A stretch of DNA of 62,352 bases from a virus, in the IMG/VR virus record IMGVR_UViG_3300050821_003061, positions 1-62,352 of that record, one strand, 5' to 3'. How positions within the stretch are numbered: the stretch's first letter is position 1; the number at the start of each line of letters is the position of its first letter. Position numbers and translations under genes: made by a program. Under the pieces are notes generated by a model, which did not search any database, was not told where the DNA came from, and saw only the letters and a list, made by a program, of their open reading frames with translations. This document shows, one piece after another, positions 17,774-28,400 of the stretch.

Positions 17774-18145
17774 ATGGCATCGAACAAAATCATCCGGCTC
17801 GGCCCGGTCATCCTATCGGCCACACTCACAACCAATGTCGTCAACCCGGCAATCGCCGGCACTGGCGCCGTTGGCTACACGGCGACGGCTGATTATCTCC
17901 TCATCCGGCACATCAGAATCACGAACAAGACGGCGTCGGCCGCTACCTTCTCATTCTGGATTGGCGCCACTGGCGGCAACGTGGCCGGCACCGAGGTTAT
18001 CGGGCAAGGCCTCTCCGTCGCTGCGAACTCGGCATTTGACTGGTTCGGCTTGCTGCGGCTCGATGCGGCAGACTTTCTCGTCGGTGGTGCTGGCACTGCG
18101 ACCGCGCTTACCTTCGAGGGAGAGGCCGAGGTCGGCAAGGTCTAA
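17774..18145 (+). CDS. Small beta-rich virion protein
   Basis: A 123-residue protein rich in Ala, Thr, Gly and Ile, with the look of a jelly-roll accessory protein (YLLIRHIRITNKTASAATFSFWIG). It starts two bases after the collagen-like gene and precedes the GNAT gene. Function unknown; a tail or fibre accessory protein is likely. Confidence 0.6.
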   Translation: MASNKIIRLGPVILSATLTTNVVNPAIAGTGAVGYTATADYLLIRHIRITNKTASAATFSFWIGATGGNVAGTEVIGQGLSVAANSAFDWFGLLRLDAADFLVGGAGTATALTFEGEAEVGKV

Positions 18146-18147
18146 TC

Positions 18148-18645
18148 GTGAAAAACGGCCTGACCTCGCGTCCGGCGACGCAGGAGGACGAAGAGGCAAT
18201 CGCGAAATTACTGTTCTGCATGTACCAAGAAGTCGGCAGATGTCCTCTCAATCCTCAGAAGGCGTGCATGGAGATCGTCGATACGGTCAGAAATCACGCC
18301 TGTTTCGTCGTCGAGCACAACGGCATGATTGTCGGGACTGTCGGGATTTCTCCTTTGCCCGGGGGCTTATTTTACAGTGACGCGCCGTGGCTGATCGACA
18401 AATGGTTTTACATCATGCCCTCGTATCGCCCAGAGAACCTCGATGGTGGCGCGTTCAGTCTTCTCCTGGACGAGGTAAGGACGCTTTGCACACGCACGCG
18501 AATCCCCTGCTTTTTGCGCATATTCAACGACAAGCGGACACGCGCACGAGACGATACAGACCGGATCGGCCGCTCGTTTTGTTGTTATCCAGCAGGAGCG
18601 ACGATTGAAATTCATCCTGCGCAACCGAAGGTGCTGATGCAATGA
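18148..18645 (+). CDS. GNAT-family N-acetyltransferase-like protein
   Basis: A 165-residue protein (GTG start). The order of elements fits GNAT enzymes, which move an acetyl group from acetyl-CoA to an amine: an N-terminal helix pair, then 'CFVVEHNGMIVGTVGISPLP' (beta4 region), 'WFYIMPSYRPENLDGGAFSLLLDEVRTLC' (cofactor loop and helix) and a C-terminal 'RIFNDKRTRA'. The pyrophosphate-binding loop is degenerate (RPENLDGG). Such genes occur in podovirus tail operons, with unknown substrate. Confidence 0.65.
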   Translation: MKNGLTSRPATQEDEEAIAKLLFCMYQEVGRCPLNPQKACMEIVDTVRNHACFVVEHNGMIVGTVGISPLPGGLFYSDAPWLIDKWFYIMPSYRPENLDGGAFSLLLDEVRTLCTRTRIPCFLRIFNDKRTRARDDTDRIGRSFCCYPAGATIEIHPAQPKVLMQ

Positions 18646-19730
18646 GCGGGCAATCCACAAGCACCCAACAGCAAAACACTTCCTCATCGCAGAACTTTCC
18701 GCAATGGACGCAAAACGCTGGCCAAAATCTCTATCAAGGCCTCGCGTCGCAGTATCCAAGTTGGACGCCATACAGCGGCCCTACTTCCGCCGCCCCAACG
18801 AGTGCCCAGAATACCGCGCAGAATTACGCGACCGGGGCGGCCACCGGACAATCAGGCCCGCTTGCATCGGTCATCAATTCGATCAATCCGTCGCTTGGCC
18901 CTGGCCAGTACATGAATCCTTATGTACAGGCGACGCTCAATCCGACACTGCAAAATCTCCAGACCGCAAATGCCCAGGAAAACCAGCAAACCGGCGCCGC
19001 CGCGACGCTATCAGGAGCATATGGCGGGACCGGTCAGGGGGTGCAAACCGCGCTCAACAACTATTTCACTGGCCAGAATGTCGCCAACGCTTCTGGGCAA
19101 GCCTACTCCAATGCCTACAACAGCGCCATCCAACAACAACAAAACAGCCTCCAGGACCTTCTTGGGGCGGCCGGCGCTCAGACGAGTGCCGCCGGATTGC
19201 TCTCTGGCCTCGGCGCGCAGGAGCAAAATGTTGGCCAGACCGGTATCCAGAACGCGATCAATCTAAATCAGCAAAATCAGACGATGCCGCTGTCGCAGGG
19301 GTTGTCGCTCGCCAGCATTCTGTCGGGCATCCCAAAGGATACTTGGGGAAATAGCCAAAGTTTCAGTCAGACCCAAACGCCGAATAACGTGCTCTACGCG
19401 CTCATGGGCTCGCTGTTGGGCAATTCCGGCCTTGTCGGCGGCAGCAACCCGACTACCGGTGCCTCGACCGGCCTTACAGGATTGTTGAGTTCAGACGTGC
19501 GCCTGAAAACCGACATCGCGCCAGTCGGAAAGCTTTACGACGGTCAAAACGTCTATGCGTTCCGCTACAAGGGCGATCCTACGCCGCGCATCGGCCTTAT
19601 GGCTCAGGAAGTCGAAAAGACGCGCCCAGACGCGGTGCACACGGCGCCGAGCGGCCTAAAAGCCGTTGATTATGGGAAGGCGACGGAAGGGTCTCGTCTG
19701 ATCGACATTATCAATCGGATCGCCGCGTAA
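18642..19730 (+). CDS. Gln-rich virion protein with S74 intramolecular chaperone domain
   Basis: A 362-residue protein. Residues 1-280 are Gln/Asn/Ser/Ala-rich and probably form a helical, elongated segment. The last 80 residues match the Peptidase_S74 self-cleaving chaperone: 'SSDVRLKTDIAPVGKLYDGQ' then 'FRYKGDPTPRIGLMAQEVE' and 'GLKAVDYGKAT'. The Ser of SSDVRLK is the usual cleavage position. This domain trimerises its client and is then cut off. It overlaps both neighbours (ATGA and one base), linking it to the ejection proteins. Confidence 0.75.
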   Translation: MSGQSTSTQQQNTSSSQNFPQWTQNAGQNLYQGLASQYPSWTPYSGPTSAAPTSAQNTAQNYATGAATGQSGPLASVINSINPSLGPGQYMNPYVQATLNPTLQNLQTANAQENQQTGAAATLSGAYGGTGQGVQTALNNYFTGQNVANASGQAYSNAYNSAIQQQQNSLQDLLGAAGAQTSAAGLLSGLGAQEQNVGQTGIQNAINLNQQNQTMPLSQGLSLASILSGIPKDTWGNSQSFSQTQTPNNVLYALMGSLLGNSGLVGGSNPTTGASTGLTGLLSSDVRLKTDIAPVGKLYDGQNVYAFRYKGDPTPRIGLMAQEVEKTRPDAVHTAPSGLKAVDYGKATEGSRLIDIINRIAA

Positions 19731-21160
19731 TGGCTCTCTCGGACCTTCTCAACCAGGCCGGCAGCGGTGGACCAAATCCGCTCGCATTTCTCGCACAATT
19801 AGGGCAGCCACAGCCACCGCCCGCGCCGCCTCAGACTGGCGTTCCACAAGCTGCTCCGATCGATCCAACCGGCGCGACAGTTCTGCCCGCCGCCGCGCCG
19901 GGGAACGTTCTCGCGCGATTGCAATCCGGCTCGGCTCCAACACCACCAGCCATAACGACGCCTCACCTATTCTCCGGTGTGCCGGACGTGAAGGGCATGT
20001 CGCGCGGTGCCGCATTCGCCAGCGGTCTTTCCGGCGGCCTCGGAGACGCCTCGAAGCAGGCGCTTCTCGCCCAGCAAGCGCAAAGCCAGAATTTTCAAAA
20101 CAATCTCGAACTCTACAAGACGCTGTGGGGACAGAAGAATACCGAGGCCTCGCAGGCGGAAACAGCCAAGCGCGATCAAGCACTACAAAGTATGTGGGCC
20201 GCGCAGTCGGACCCGGAATTGCAGGGCAAGCTGGCCAAGGCGAAAGCCGAGAATGCCGAGCCTGATGAAGTGGCCAATGCCGCCGAGCGCGGGAAAATCC
20301 TTGCCGCCATCGATGCGGCTCATGGGAACCCGGAGGGCACATTTTTAAAAACCCCGGAAGGATCGCAGTTCTATGCGGAAGGGAAATTCCCCACCAAGGC
20401 CCAATCGAGTGCGGCCGGGTCCTTAAACAAAACGGAAGAAGACGCCGTTATAAAAGGTCAAACGAAGATAGATGCTCTTAGCAATTCGCTCGATACGTTG
20501 AAGCAGGCTCGCGGCGTCATCGCAAATGGCGATATCTACAGCGGGTACACCGGAGACGTGGCGCAATGGATCGCCAATAAGCTCCCCGGCAATGTTTCGT
20601 CGGCCATGCAAGTCGATCAGGACAAAGCCGCCCGTACGACGGCCTATAATAACGCGATCCAGAGTGCGGTCTTGCCTCAAGCCAAGGACAACTTCGGGGC
20701 GCGGGTGAGCAACTATGAAGAGCGGATTATGCAAAATCTCGCGCCGACATCGGCGGTTTCGCCACAGGCGCGCCAGCAAATTCTAGATACCATCATTCAC
20801 AGACGAGAAGCAGCACTTGCCGGCGAATATCAGACCATAGACGACATCAAATCGCGGAAAATGTTCCAGCCTGGCTACCGCGCGCCAAACCCTTACGAAA
20901 ATTGGGACCCGGATAAAGATTTGACCCCTGCTGGGAAGACAATCCCAGCGACCGCGCCAGCGGCTCCCGCGCCGCCTCAGACCCCCGGCAACAGAGCTGC
21001 CGCCGCGCCGCCGCCGCGCGTGGTGGGTGCTGGCATCGTGTCTCCGGCCGCCGCCGCCACGGCCCAGAGGGTGAAAGTAAGTACACCGGCCGATCTCGCG
21101 AAACTCCCGTCCGGCACACCGTTCATTACCGATGACGGGCGCACCGGAACAAGGCAATGA
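19730..21160 (+). CDS. Internal virion / ejection protein candidate
   Basis: A 476-residue protein with Pro/Ala-rich ends and a long charged helical centre (about 90-370). It is coupled by overlap to the next, larger ejection candidate. Composition and place after the tail tube and before the giant polyvalent protein fit the class of proteins stored in the head and injected with DNA. No enzymatic motif is visible. Confidence 0.55.
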   Translation: MALSDLLNQAGSGGPNPLAFLAQLGQPQPPPAPPQTGVPQAAPIDPTGATVLPAAAPGNVLARLQSGSAPTPPAITTPHLFSGVPDVKGMSRGAAFASGLSGGLGDASKQALLAQQAQSQNFQNNLELYKTLWGQKNTEASQAETAKRDQALQSMWAAQSDPELQGKLAKAKAENAEPDEVANAAERGKILAAIDAAHGNPEGTFLKTPEGSQFYAEGKFPTKAQSSAAGSLNKTEEDAVIKGQTKIDALSNSLDTLKQARGVIANGDIYSGYTGDVAQWIANKLPGNVSSAMQVDQDKAARTTAYNNAIQSAVLPQAKDNFGARVSNYEERIMQNLAPTSAVSPQARQQILDTIIHRREAALAGEYQTIDDIKSRKMFQPGYRAPNPYENWDPDKDLTPAGKTIPATAPAAPAPPQTPGNRAAAAPPPRVVGAGIVSPAAAATAQRVKVSTPADLAKLPSGTPFITDDGRTGTRQ

Positions 21161-23319
21161 ATGACGACCCTTGGGCTGGCCTCGCCAATTGGGACGCAAC
21201 CGCGCCACCGCCGGCACAAACGCCGCTCGAAAGCCGGCTAGCGGCACTAAAAGCATCGAATATCCCGGCTTCCGGCTCATTTTTGCAAGGCACCCTGCAA
21301 GGCGGCAGTCAAAATTGGTATGACCGGATCGCGGCTATGTCGGCCGCGTCGCCGCTTCAAGAAGAGGGGCAAGCCTATGGGCCAGGAAATTCGGCGATCG
21401 GCGCCGCAAGGCTCGCTGGCGAAAATCTCTTGCCCAAGCTTTTCGGAACCGGAGGAACACAAGCCTACGATAAGGCCCTCGAAGAGCAACGCGCCGAAAG
21501 TGAACTTTTCAACAAGGCGCATCCTGGGGCGTATGGTGCTGGCGAACTTGCAGGCGGTTTCGGAACAGGGCTGGCGCTTCCTCTAGCCGAGCCGTTCGAA
21601 CTCGCAAAGGGCGGTAGCACAATCGCGAACGCGGCGCGCACCGTTGGCAATCTCGGCGCGACCGGCGCGACCTATGGCGCCGTGAATGCGGCGGGCGCGG
21701 CCCCATCGAGCGCCGATATGCCGTCCGCTGCCGCCAGCGGCGCGCTAACCGGCGGAGCAACGACCGCGGGTCTTGGCGGGGCGTTGGGCCTCGGCGGCAA
21801 TCTTCTCGGGAACCTATTCGGGCACATAGGCGCAACGTTTAGGCCCGAAGCGGCAGGCGAAAGGCTCGTCCAAGATAAATTGCAGCAAGGAGGCGCCGAT
21901 CCGCAGGCGTTGGCCGATAAGGTCGCGGCCATGCACGCAGCCGGGCAGACGAATTACACCCTGGCTGACGCCGCGCAAGATCAGCTCGGCGGCTTGGCGG
22001 GCACGATATCAAGACAGCCGGGGGAAGGCCGGGCTGCGGCGCGCGAGTTCATCAACGAGCGGCAATTCGGAAATGCCCTCGATACCGGCGCCCGGGTGCG
22101 CAATGATCAGGCGCTCTCTGATTTTCTCGGGTCTGACGGCAGTCTCGCGACGGAAAACGCCCTGACCGCAAGGCAAAAGGCGGCGGCGGCGCCTCTTTAC
22201 GAGGCGGCGAACCAAGACCCGATCGAAATGAACGACACGTTGGCGAAATTGGTCCCTCGCCTCCAGGCGACTGGCGCCTATCAGGATGCCACGCGCCGAA
22301 TGGCGATCCGGGGCACCGGCCCGGCCGATCTTTCGACGCTAGAGCCCTGGCAGGCCATGAAGGAAGACCTAGACGCGACAATTAATGCCCGCCAAGCGTC
22401 CGGCGACAAGAGCGCGGCGCGCGATGCGACGATGCTGAAAAACGAACTCACAGGCGAGCTTTACAAGCAAAGTCCAAATTACCAGCAGGCAAATGCCGTT
22501 TGGAAATCTGACGCGGATATGAAGGACGCCCTCGAACTCGGGCGCAAGACCGCCAATCCAACCTATACTCGCGAACAGCTCACGTCGGATTTCAATGGTC
22601 TCTCTCCTGGCGAACAAAATATGTTCCGCCTCGGCGCCGCCAACGCGCTGCGCGAAAAGCTTGCCAATCAATCCGGGACCGGCGGGTTGCCCACCGCTGC
22701 AACGGGCGGAACGGCCCTCGGGCAAAAGCTCAAGATCATCGCTCCCGACGAGGATAGCCATAACCTCTTCATGCAACGGATGCAGGGCGAAGCGGACATG
22801 GCAAGAACGCGGCAGGCGGCTACCGGCGGCTCGCAAACAGCCGAGCGTCTCGCGGAGGATCAGGGTTCAGCCGGAGACGTCGGGAAATCGATCATGCTCG
22901 GCGCGTCGGTCGGCATGGGTCACGCGCATTGGGCGCTTCGCGAGGCCGTGCGCTATGCGAAGGAACTCGATCCGAAGATGCGCGGGCCGGTCCTGAATGA
23001 AGCGCGCAAGATCATCCTGAACCCCGATCCCGGCGCGGCGCAGCAATTTGCCGCCAAGATGCACGACATTGGCGCGCCGCCGGAGCCGACATCGAAAATC
23101 TTGAACCTCGTCTCGCGCGCGCCGCAGTCGTTGCAGGGCACGCCTGGCAGCGCCTCGATCCGGGCCATGACGCCAGTGGAAATGCAACAAGGCGAACCGC
23201 AGCAAGCGCAGCCACCGGCCCCGGCCACTTGGAAACTCATTCGCCGCCAAAACGACGGCGCAACATTTCTGCACAATCCGAATACCGGCGAAATGCAACC
23301 ATATGCGACAGGGCAATAA
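21157..23319 (+). CDS. Ejection protein candidate with DPWAGLANWD leader
   Basis: A 720-residue protein starting MNDDPWAGLANWD. It has Gly/Ala-rich hydrophobic segments around residues 125-230 that could insert in the host membrane, a long helical region (240-560), and a disordered Pro/Gln-rich end. Membrane-active Gly/Ala segments are typical of podovirus ejection proteins. The ten-residue leader recurs exactly in the polyvalent protein at 25469, which suggests a shared packaging or ejection signal. Confidence 0.6.
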   Translation: MNDDPWAGLANWDATAPPPAQTPLESRLAALKASNIPASGSFLQGTLQGGSQNWYDRIAAMSAASPLQEEGQAYGPGNSAIGAARLAGENLLPKLFGTGGTQAYDKALEEQRAESELFNKAHPGAYGAGELAGGFGTGLALPLAEPFELAKGGSTIANAARTVGNLGATGATYGAVNAAGAAPSSADMPSAAASGALTGGATTAGLGGALGLGGNLLGNLFGHIGATFRPEAAGERLVQDKLQQGGADPQALADKVAAMHAAGQTNYTLADAAQDQLGGLAGTISRQPGEGRAAAREFINERQFGNALDTGARVRNDQALSDFLGSDGSLATENALTARQKAAAAPLYEAANQDPIEMNDTLAKLVPRLQATGAYQDATRRMAIRGTGPADLSTLEPWQAMKEDLDATINARQASGDKSAARDATMLKNELTGELYKQSPNYQQANAVWKSDADMKDALELGRKTANPTYTREQLTSDFNGLSPGEQNMFRLGAANALREKLANQSGTGGLPTAATGGTALGQKLKIIAPDEDSHNLFMQRMQGEADMARTRQAATGGSQTAERLAEDQGSAGDVGKSIMLGASVGMGHAHWALREAVRYAKELDPKMRGPVLNEARKIILNPDPGAAQQFAAKMHDIGAPPEPTSKILNLVSRAPQSLQGTPGSASIRAMTPVEMQQGEPQQAQPPAPATWKLIRRQNDGATFLHNPNTGEMQPYATGQ

Positions 23320-23323
23320 AACA

Positions 23324-24979
23324 ATGCGCAAAATGGCCGTTCTCAAGGCGTTCTTTCCGCTTATTGTCCTCGGCGGAGGCATCGCGAATGCCCAGACGCC
23401 AAACTCCGTTCCACTTTCGCCGACGCAAATACAGGCCGCGACCAATGCCGCCATCGCGCCGGCCGTTCCAGGCGGCCTCACCGCTGCCACCCTCAACGGA
23501 ATATTCAACCAATTTGATCCCTTCACAAACTTGTGGTTCGACGCGAGCAACGCGCAGAATGGATTGCTGAATAAATGGAACGGAACGGCGTGGGTTCCTC
23601 TGATCATCACGGCCGCCAATGGCGGGTCCGGCGTGACGACCGCGACGGCGAATACGTTCCTTGCCGGCCCGGCGACAGGAAGCCCGGCCGCGGGTGCGTA
23701 TAGGGCGATCGTACCGGCTGATATTACGACCGCGCTCACGACCTCTCTCACTTCACCGCCGCCGATCGGCGCGACGGCCCCGAACAGCATCGCTGCAACC
23801 ACACTCTCGGCCAGCGGCGCGACAACCCTCACCGGCGCAATATCCGGGGCCGGGGTAACGGCTCTTCTCGCGGCGCCTTCGCCTATCGGATCGACAACAC
23901 CAAGTACCGGGGCATTTACCAGTTTATCCTCAACCCTGGCCTCACCCATTGCCGGAATTCCGTTCAATCCGAGCGTTCCAGTCTCAAGCACTTTTTCGGG
24001 TCCAAATGAACCGGGAATATTGCTGACAGGCGGCATCCCGCTCAATATCGCGAGCACATTTACGACTGCGGGGAGCCAAACACCGGCAGGCGTGGCCTAT
24101 TTCAGCAGCACCGAAACTTATGTTGGCGCGCCAGGCGCTGGGACGTTCCCAGCGGTTTACGGGTTTAATAAGATTGGCGGTGGCGCCCAGGGGCCGCAGG
24201 CTGGGTTGCTCGGCGTTGCGTTCAACGGCAATACCGTGGGCAGCCAGCCATCTGGTCCCTCTGGCGCGATCGGAACCTATGGGCAGGGTATTTGTGGCGT
24301 TTCCGGCTGTACCGCGACATGGGGAGGCGTCATGGCCGCGTATGGCTTTGGCGCCGCTAATCCAACTAATCCCTCGATAGGTTTGGAGGTTGATAATTAC
24401 GACATTGGGACAGATAATAACGGGGTTAGAGTAGACCTGCAATTAGTCTGCGCGAAAGGTAGTTTTGTAGGAACAGCACCTACCTGTACTAATATAATTC
24501 TAGCAAGTGGAAATGCAGGGAATGTCTTTAATTATACAGGCACGGCAACAAACGGAATCAATTTCAATGGCGCGTCGTTAACAAATGTAATTATATCGCC
24601 AGCGTTCACCGTAAGTGGCTTAGGTGATATTACAGGTCGCAACATCGTCGCGAATACACTGAACTTAAGTGGCGCCGTGTTTTGGGGAACAGATACAGGA
24701 ACAAGCGGCGGACAAATCCTACTTGATTCGGGTTCAGGAAATTTTTTCTTTGATGATCTCACTGGCGGCTCGTGGGTTTTCCGCACAACGGCAGCCGCCG
24801 AGGTTGCGAGAATCACGAACACCGGAATACTCAACATAACCGCCGCTGGCGGTTTCGCGGCCAATGGCTCGGTTGCTACGGTGCTCGGATCGTTGGGGCC
24901 ACCGGGATCGCACACGACGGTTCAACAATGGTTGGTCGTTCAAAAGAGCGGCACGACTGGCTGGATTCCTATGTTTTGA
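23324..24979 (+). CDS. Fibre-like protein with signal peptide
   Basis: A 551-residue protein. The ATG at 23324 gives a clean signal peptide (MRKMAVLKAFF..., cleavage near IANA/Q) and is preferred over one 21 bases upstream. The mature part is Gly/Thr/Ser/Ala-rich with tail-fibre-like phrases ('ANGGSGVTTATANTFLAGPATGSPAAGAYR', read in two parts) and no catalytic motif. Bases from about 24400 are more AT-rich than the front, a sign of a separately acquired C-terminal domain. Confidence 0.6.
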   Translation: MRKMAVLKAFFPLIVLGGGIANAQTPNSVPLSPTQIQAATNAAIAPAVPGGLTAATLNGIFNQFDPFTNLWFDASNAQNGLLNKWNGTAWVPLIITAANGGSGVTTATANTFLAGPATGSPAAGAYRAIVPADITTALTTSLTSPPPIGATAPNSIAATTLSASGATTLTGAISGAGVTALLAAPSPIGSTTPSTGAFTSLSSTLASPIAGIPFNPSVPVSSTFSGPNEPGILLTGGIPLNIASTFTTAGSQTPAGVAYFSSTETYVGAPGAGTFPAVYGFNKIGGGAQGPQAGLLGVAFNGNTVGSQPSGPSGAIGTYGQGICGVSGCTATWGGVMAAYGFGAANPTNPSIGLEVDNYDIGTDNNGVRVDLQLVCAKGSFVGTAPTCTNIILASGNAGNVFNYTGTATNGINFNGASLTNVIISPAFTVSGLGDITGRNIVANTLNLSGAVFWGTDTGTSGGQILLDSGSGNFFFDDLTGGSWVFRTTAAAEVARITNTGILNITAAGGFAANGSVATVLGSLGPPGSHTTVQQWLVVQKSGTTGWIPMF

Positions 24980-24990
24980 AGGTGTGACGC

Positions 24991-25461
24991 ATGAAAAAAA
25001 TGTTGCTTGTCGTATCGACGCTGCTCTGTTGCTCTCCAGCGTTCGCGAACTCCTTCAAGATGACCTTCAATCAAGTCATGGCACTTCGAGGGGCGCTCGC
25101 GGCGCTCGACGGCGCGCCGCAGATCATCAAGGACGGCTCGCGGGAAACATCGGTGATAGTGCCCTACAAACTTGGAGCAGGTATGCGACTTCTGATCGCT
25201 CGTGATATTGCGAGCGCGGACAAGCTCATCAGCACGGTCAGAACCGCAGCCAAGCCGGTCGCCGAAGAATTGCAAAGGTTGCAAGGCGCCAACGCTAGCC
25301 AGGGTGAGATTGGCAAAGCCACGGCGGCCATCAATGCCCTTGGCGAAGAAGAGCAAACGATCGATCTCGAACCGATCAACACCAAGGAACTTGCGCTCGA
25401 CCAAAATCAAGTCCCAGCCTCCAATCTCGCGGCCTTAGCCCCAATCCTAGTGGACAATTAG
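24991..25461 (+). CDS. Small secreted protein of unknown function
   Basis: A 156-residue protein with a signal peptide (MKKMLLVVSTLLCC, cleavage near AFA/N). Cys residues lie in the leader but there is no clear lipobox. The mature part is helical ('MTFNQVMALRGALAALDG', 'KPVAEELQRLQGAN'), ending in an acidic tail. It sits between a fibre-like gene and the polyvalent gene. A periplasmic role during infection is possible but unproven. Confidence 0.6.
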   Translation: MKKMLLVVSTLLCCSPAFANSFKMTFNQVMALRGALAALDGAPQIIKDGSRETSVIVPYKLGAGMRLLIARDIASADKLISTVRTAAKPVAEELQRLQGANASQGEIGKATAAINALGEEEQTIDLEPINTKELALDQNQVPASNLAALAPILVDN

Positions 25462-25468
25462 ATTTGAA

Positions 25469-28400
25469 ATGACGGACGCAGCAGCAGCGGACCCGTGGGC
25501 CGGCCTTGCTAATTGGGACCATCCACTCCCTCCCGGCTTTGAATATGTCGATGACAAGAACTATCCCCCGCCTCCGCGCCAAACCTCGGCGCGCAGCGTC
25601 CTAGGCGCCGGAGCATCCGGCATCAACGCCGGCCTTGCGGGAACGCTTGGGCTCCCCGTCGATGTCGCCAACACGGCGCTGCGCGGGGTTGGCCTGCAAA
25701 CCAACCCAGCCCCGATCATGGGCTCGGCATGGCTGCGCGGAATCGAGCGCAGCGTCGGGATCAATCCCGATCTCGCGTCCGACGCGACGACGGCCGAGAA
25801 GATCGCCCACGCTGGCGGTTATGGCGCGGCGGCCGCAACCGTGCCAGCCGCGGGCGTTGGGCTTGCCGGCGAGGCTGGTGCACTCACCGGACCGGCCTTA
25901 GAGACGGCGCAGGCGATTACCGGTGCACCGACCGCCACGACAGCAGGATTGGGCGCCGTAGCCGGCGCGGCCGGCGGGGCCGCCGCCGAAGCGGCGCCGA
26001 AGGGATTTGAGACAGCGGCTTCACTCGCTGCTCAATTGGCGGCCGGACACGGCTTTGGGAAAGGGGTATCGAGCCTTACCTCGACACCCCCCCCAAGCGA
26101 TATCGAGCAGTTCCTGAACGAGGCTGACGTTGCCTCGGCGCGCGCGGCCGGCGCAAAGACGCGGGTAGAGATCGATGAATTTATCCGAAACAAAGAGGCT
26201 GGTACGACGGCCGCCCTCCCGGCTCCTGCAAGCATGGTGGGAGAGGGTGCCCCCGCGAATGCGCCTCATGTCGCAGAGCCTCCACAAGCCGAAGCGCAAG
26301 CTCCTCCCAACATTGTGGCCCCCGAGAATGCGCCTCCTGTCGCAGAGCAAGCCGGAGCCGCTCAGGCCGGAACTCGCCAAGCGCCCGTCAAGGTACAAGC
26401 CCCCGACGAAATCGAGCCTGCTCGCAATGTGGCGGACACTGCACCTTCGCCTGCTCAATCCGAGGCCGGTAACTATCAGAAGGGCCACGCGAATTTCGAC
26501 GGGTTGCCCGTCACGATCGAAAATCCAAAGGGTTCGATCAGATCAGGCACCGATCCGAATGGCACGCCATGGAGTTCCGTCCTTCCGGCGGACTACGGCT
26601 ACGTAAAAGGCTCGGTTGGCAAGGACGGCGATCATGTCGATATTTTCCTCGGCGACAAGGGGCCGAACGGAAAAGCCTTCGTCATCGACCAGAACGACCC
26701 AGCGACCGGTAAGTTCGACGAGCACAAGATCGTCGCTGGCGTCGATAACGTAGCAGAAGCGGCGCAAATCTACCATGGCGCCTTCCAGGATGGCTCCGCG
26801 CCGCAGCGCATCGGCGGAATTACCGAAGTTCCGATTGATCAGCTCAAAACCTGGCTCGCGAGCGGGCCGGTAAAGAAGCCGTTCGCCAAACCGGCTCCGC
26901 TACCGGAGGGGTTCGTTCCTTACACTGGTTTTGAAGATGGGACCGACCGGCCGGTCACTGCAACAAAACCCGCGCAAAATATTCCTGAAAATATTACCGC
27001 GGGCCTGACGGCGGAACAGGAAGCCGTCGTCACATCGCACCTAAAAGCATCGGGACTCACGCAGGCCGATATCGGCCAATTGTGGCCGCTTGGCCTCCGT
27101 CCGATCGATATCGATCCGCAGGCCGCTGCCGCTGCCAAGCAGCATGAGGCGGCGGGCGCGCCGCCGGACACAGCGTACGAGAGAGCCGTCATCGAGGCGG
27201 CGCTCGCCGATCCGAAAGTTCAAGGTATTAACGATGGCGAACAGCTCCCCGCTGCCCCCGAACCAATACAAAGTTCTGTTGCGACGGCTCCAGAGCCTCG
27301 CCCGCCTGTCGCGGGGGCCGGACCAGTTACGCTACCAGCGCTGGGCAAAAGCCCTGCTCCTGGCGCACCGGAAACGGCACCCACAAGCCTAACAGACGCC
27401 GCCGGGCGCCAGCATGTTCTCGATACATCGCAGCCATCGGACGCGATCGCGAAGCATCTCCTGGAAAAAGGTTCTCTTTCCAGAGAAGACGCCGCAAAGC
27501 TCACCGGCCACAATCTCAGCGATCCGAACCAGCTAAAGGCTTTCGAGGAAAATGTCGAGCTTGGCGTCGTCAAGGCCGCGCGGCACATCATTAGGGCAAT
27601 AGCCCAACCGGAAGTCTTCGACCGGCTCGTCAAACTCTACGGCGATCAGCCCAAGCTCGGCACACGAACCTCGACCTCGATGCGCGATCAGGCGTACAGC
27701 ACGCCCATACCGCTGGCCTATGCCGCTTCGAGGCTTTCCGGTGTCGCGCCGGACAAAACTGTTTACGAGCCGTCCGCGGGCAACGGTGCGCTTTTGATCG
27801 AGGCGCACGCCGTCGATACCGTCGCCAATGAATTGAATCCTGGACGGCTAAATGCATTGAAAAGCCAAGGCTTCCTTGCTATGAACAAGGATGCCTCGAA
27901 ACCAACTACAGCCGAAGCGGCGGTCAAGCAAAACGATGGTCCGTTCGATATTGTATTGCTCAATCCTCCTTTTGGAGTGCGTCACGGCGAAGGTGGTGCA
28001 GGGGACCGTTTTGACCTATCGCGTTTCCAGCCTGGCTATGAGACTGGCGAGATCGATCATGCTATCGCGCTGAACTCGCTTGCCGCGATGAAGCCGGACG
28101 GGCGCGCCGTCCTGATCCTCGGCGGCCCATCGCCACTTGCGAAATCGGACGAGGCCCGCACCAAGGCTTACGGAGCGAAGGCCAAGCGCGAGTTTTACAA
28201 GACCCTTTACGATAAGTTCAACGTCGATGGACATTTCACGGTCTCCGGCGACCTCTACGAAAAGCAGGGCGCCGGCTGGCCGGTTGATGTAATTACGATT
28301 TCGGGAGCCGGAAAGTCCGCGCTCCTCTACCCTATGATGACCGCGCCCCCCATGTTGAATACGTGGGCCGCAGTGAAGGAGAAGGCTCTTGCCGAGCAAC

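Noticed and set aside
22867-24057. A 396-codon minus-strand frame across the ejection and fibre-like genes
   Set aside because: It lies antisense to two well-supported genes, spans their junction, has no ribosome binding site and is Ala/Val/Pro-biased as expected from the complement of GC-rich Ala/Thr-rich genes.
26175-26606. A 143-codon +1-frame ORF in the polyvalent gene
   Set aside because: Unlike the one at 28389, it is Arg/Pro/Ser-rich with the usual shadow codon pattern, while the main frame keeps GC-ended codons.
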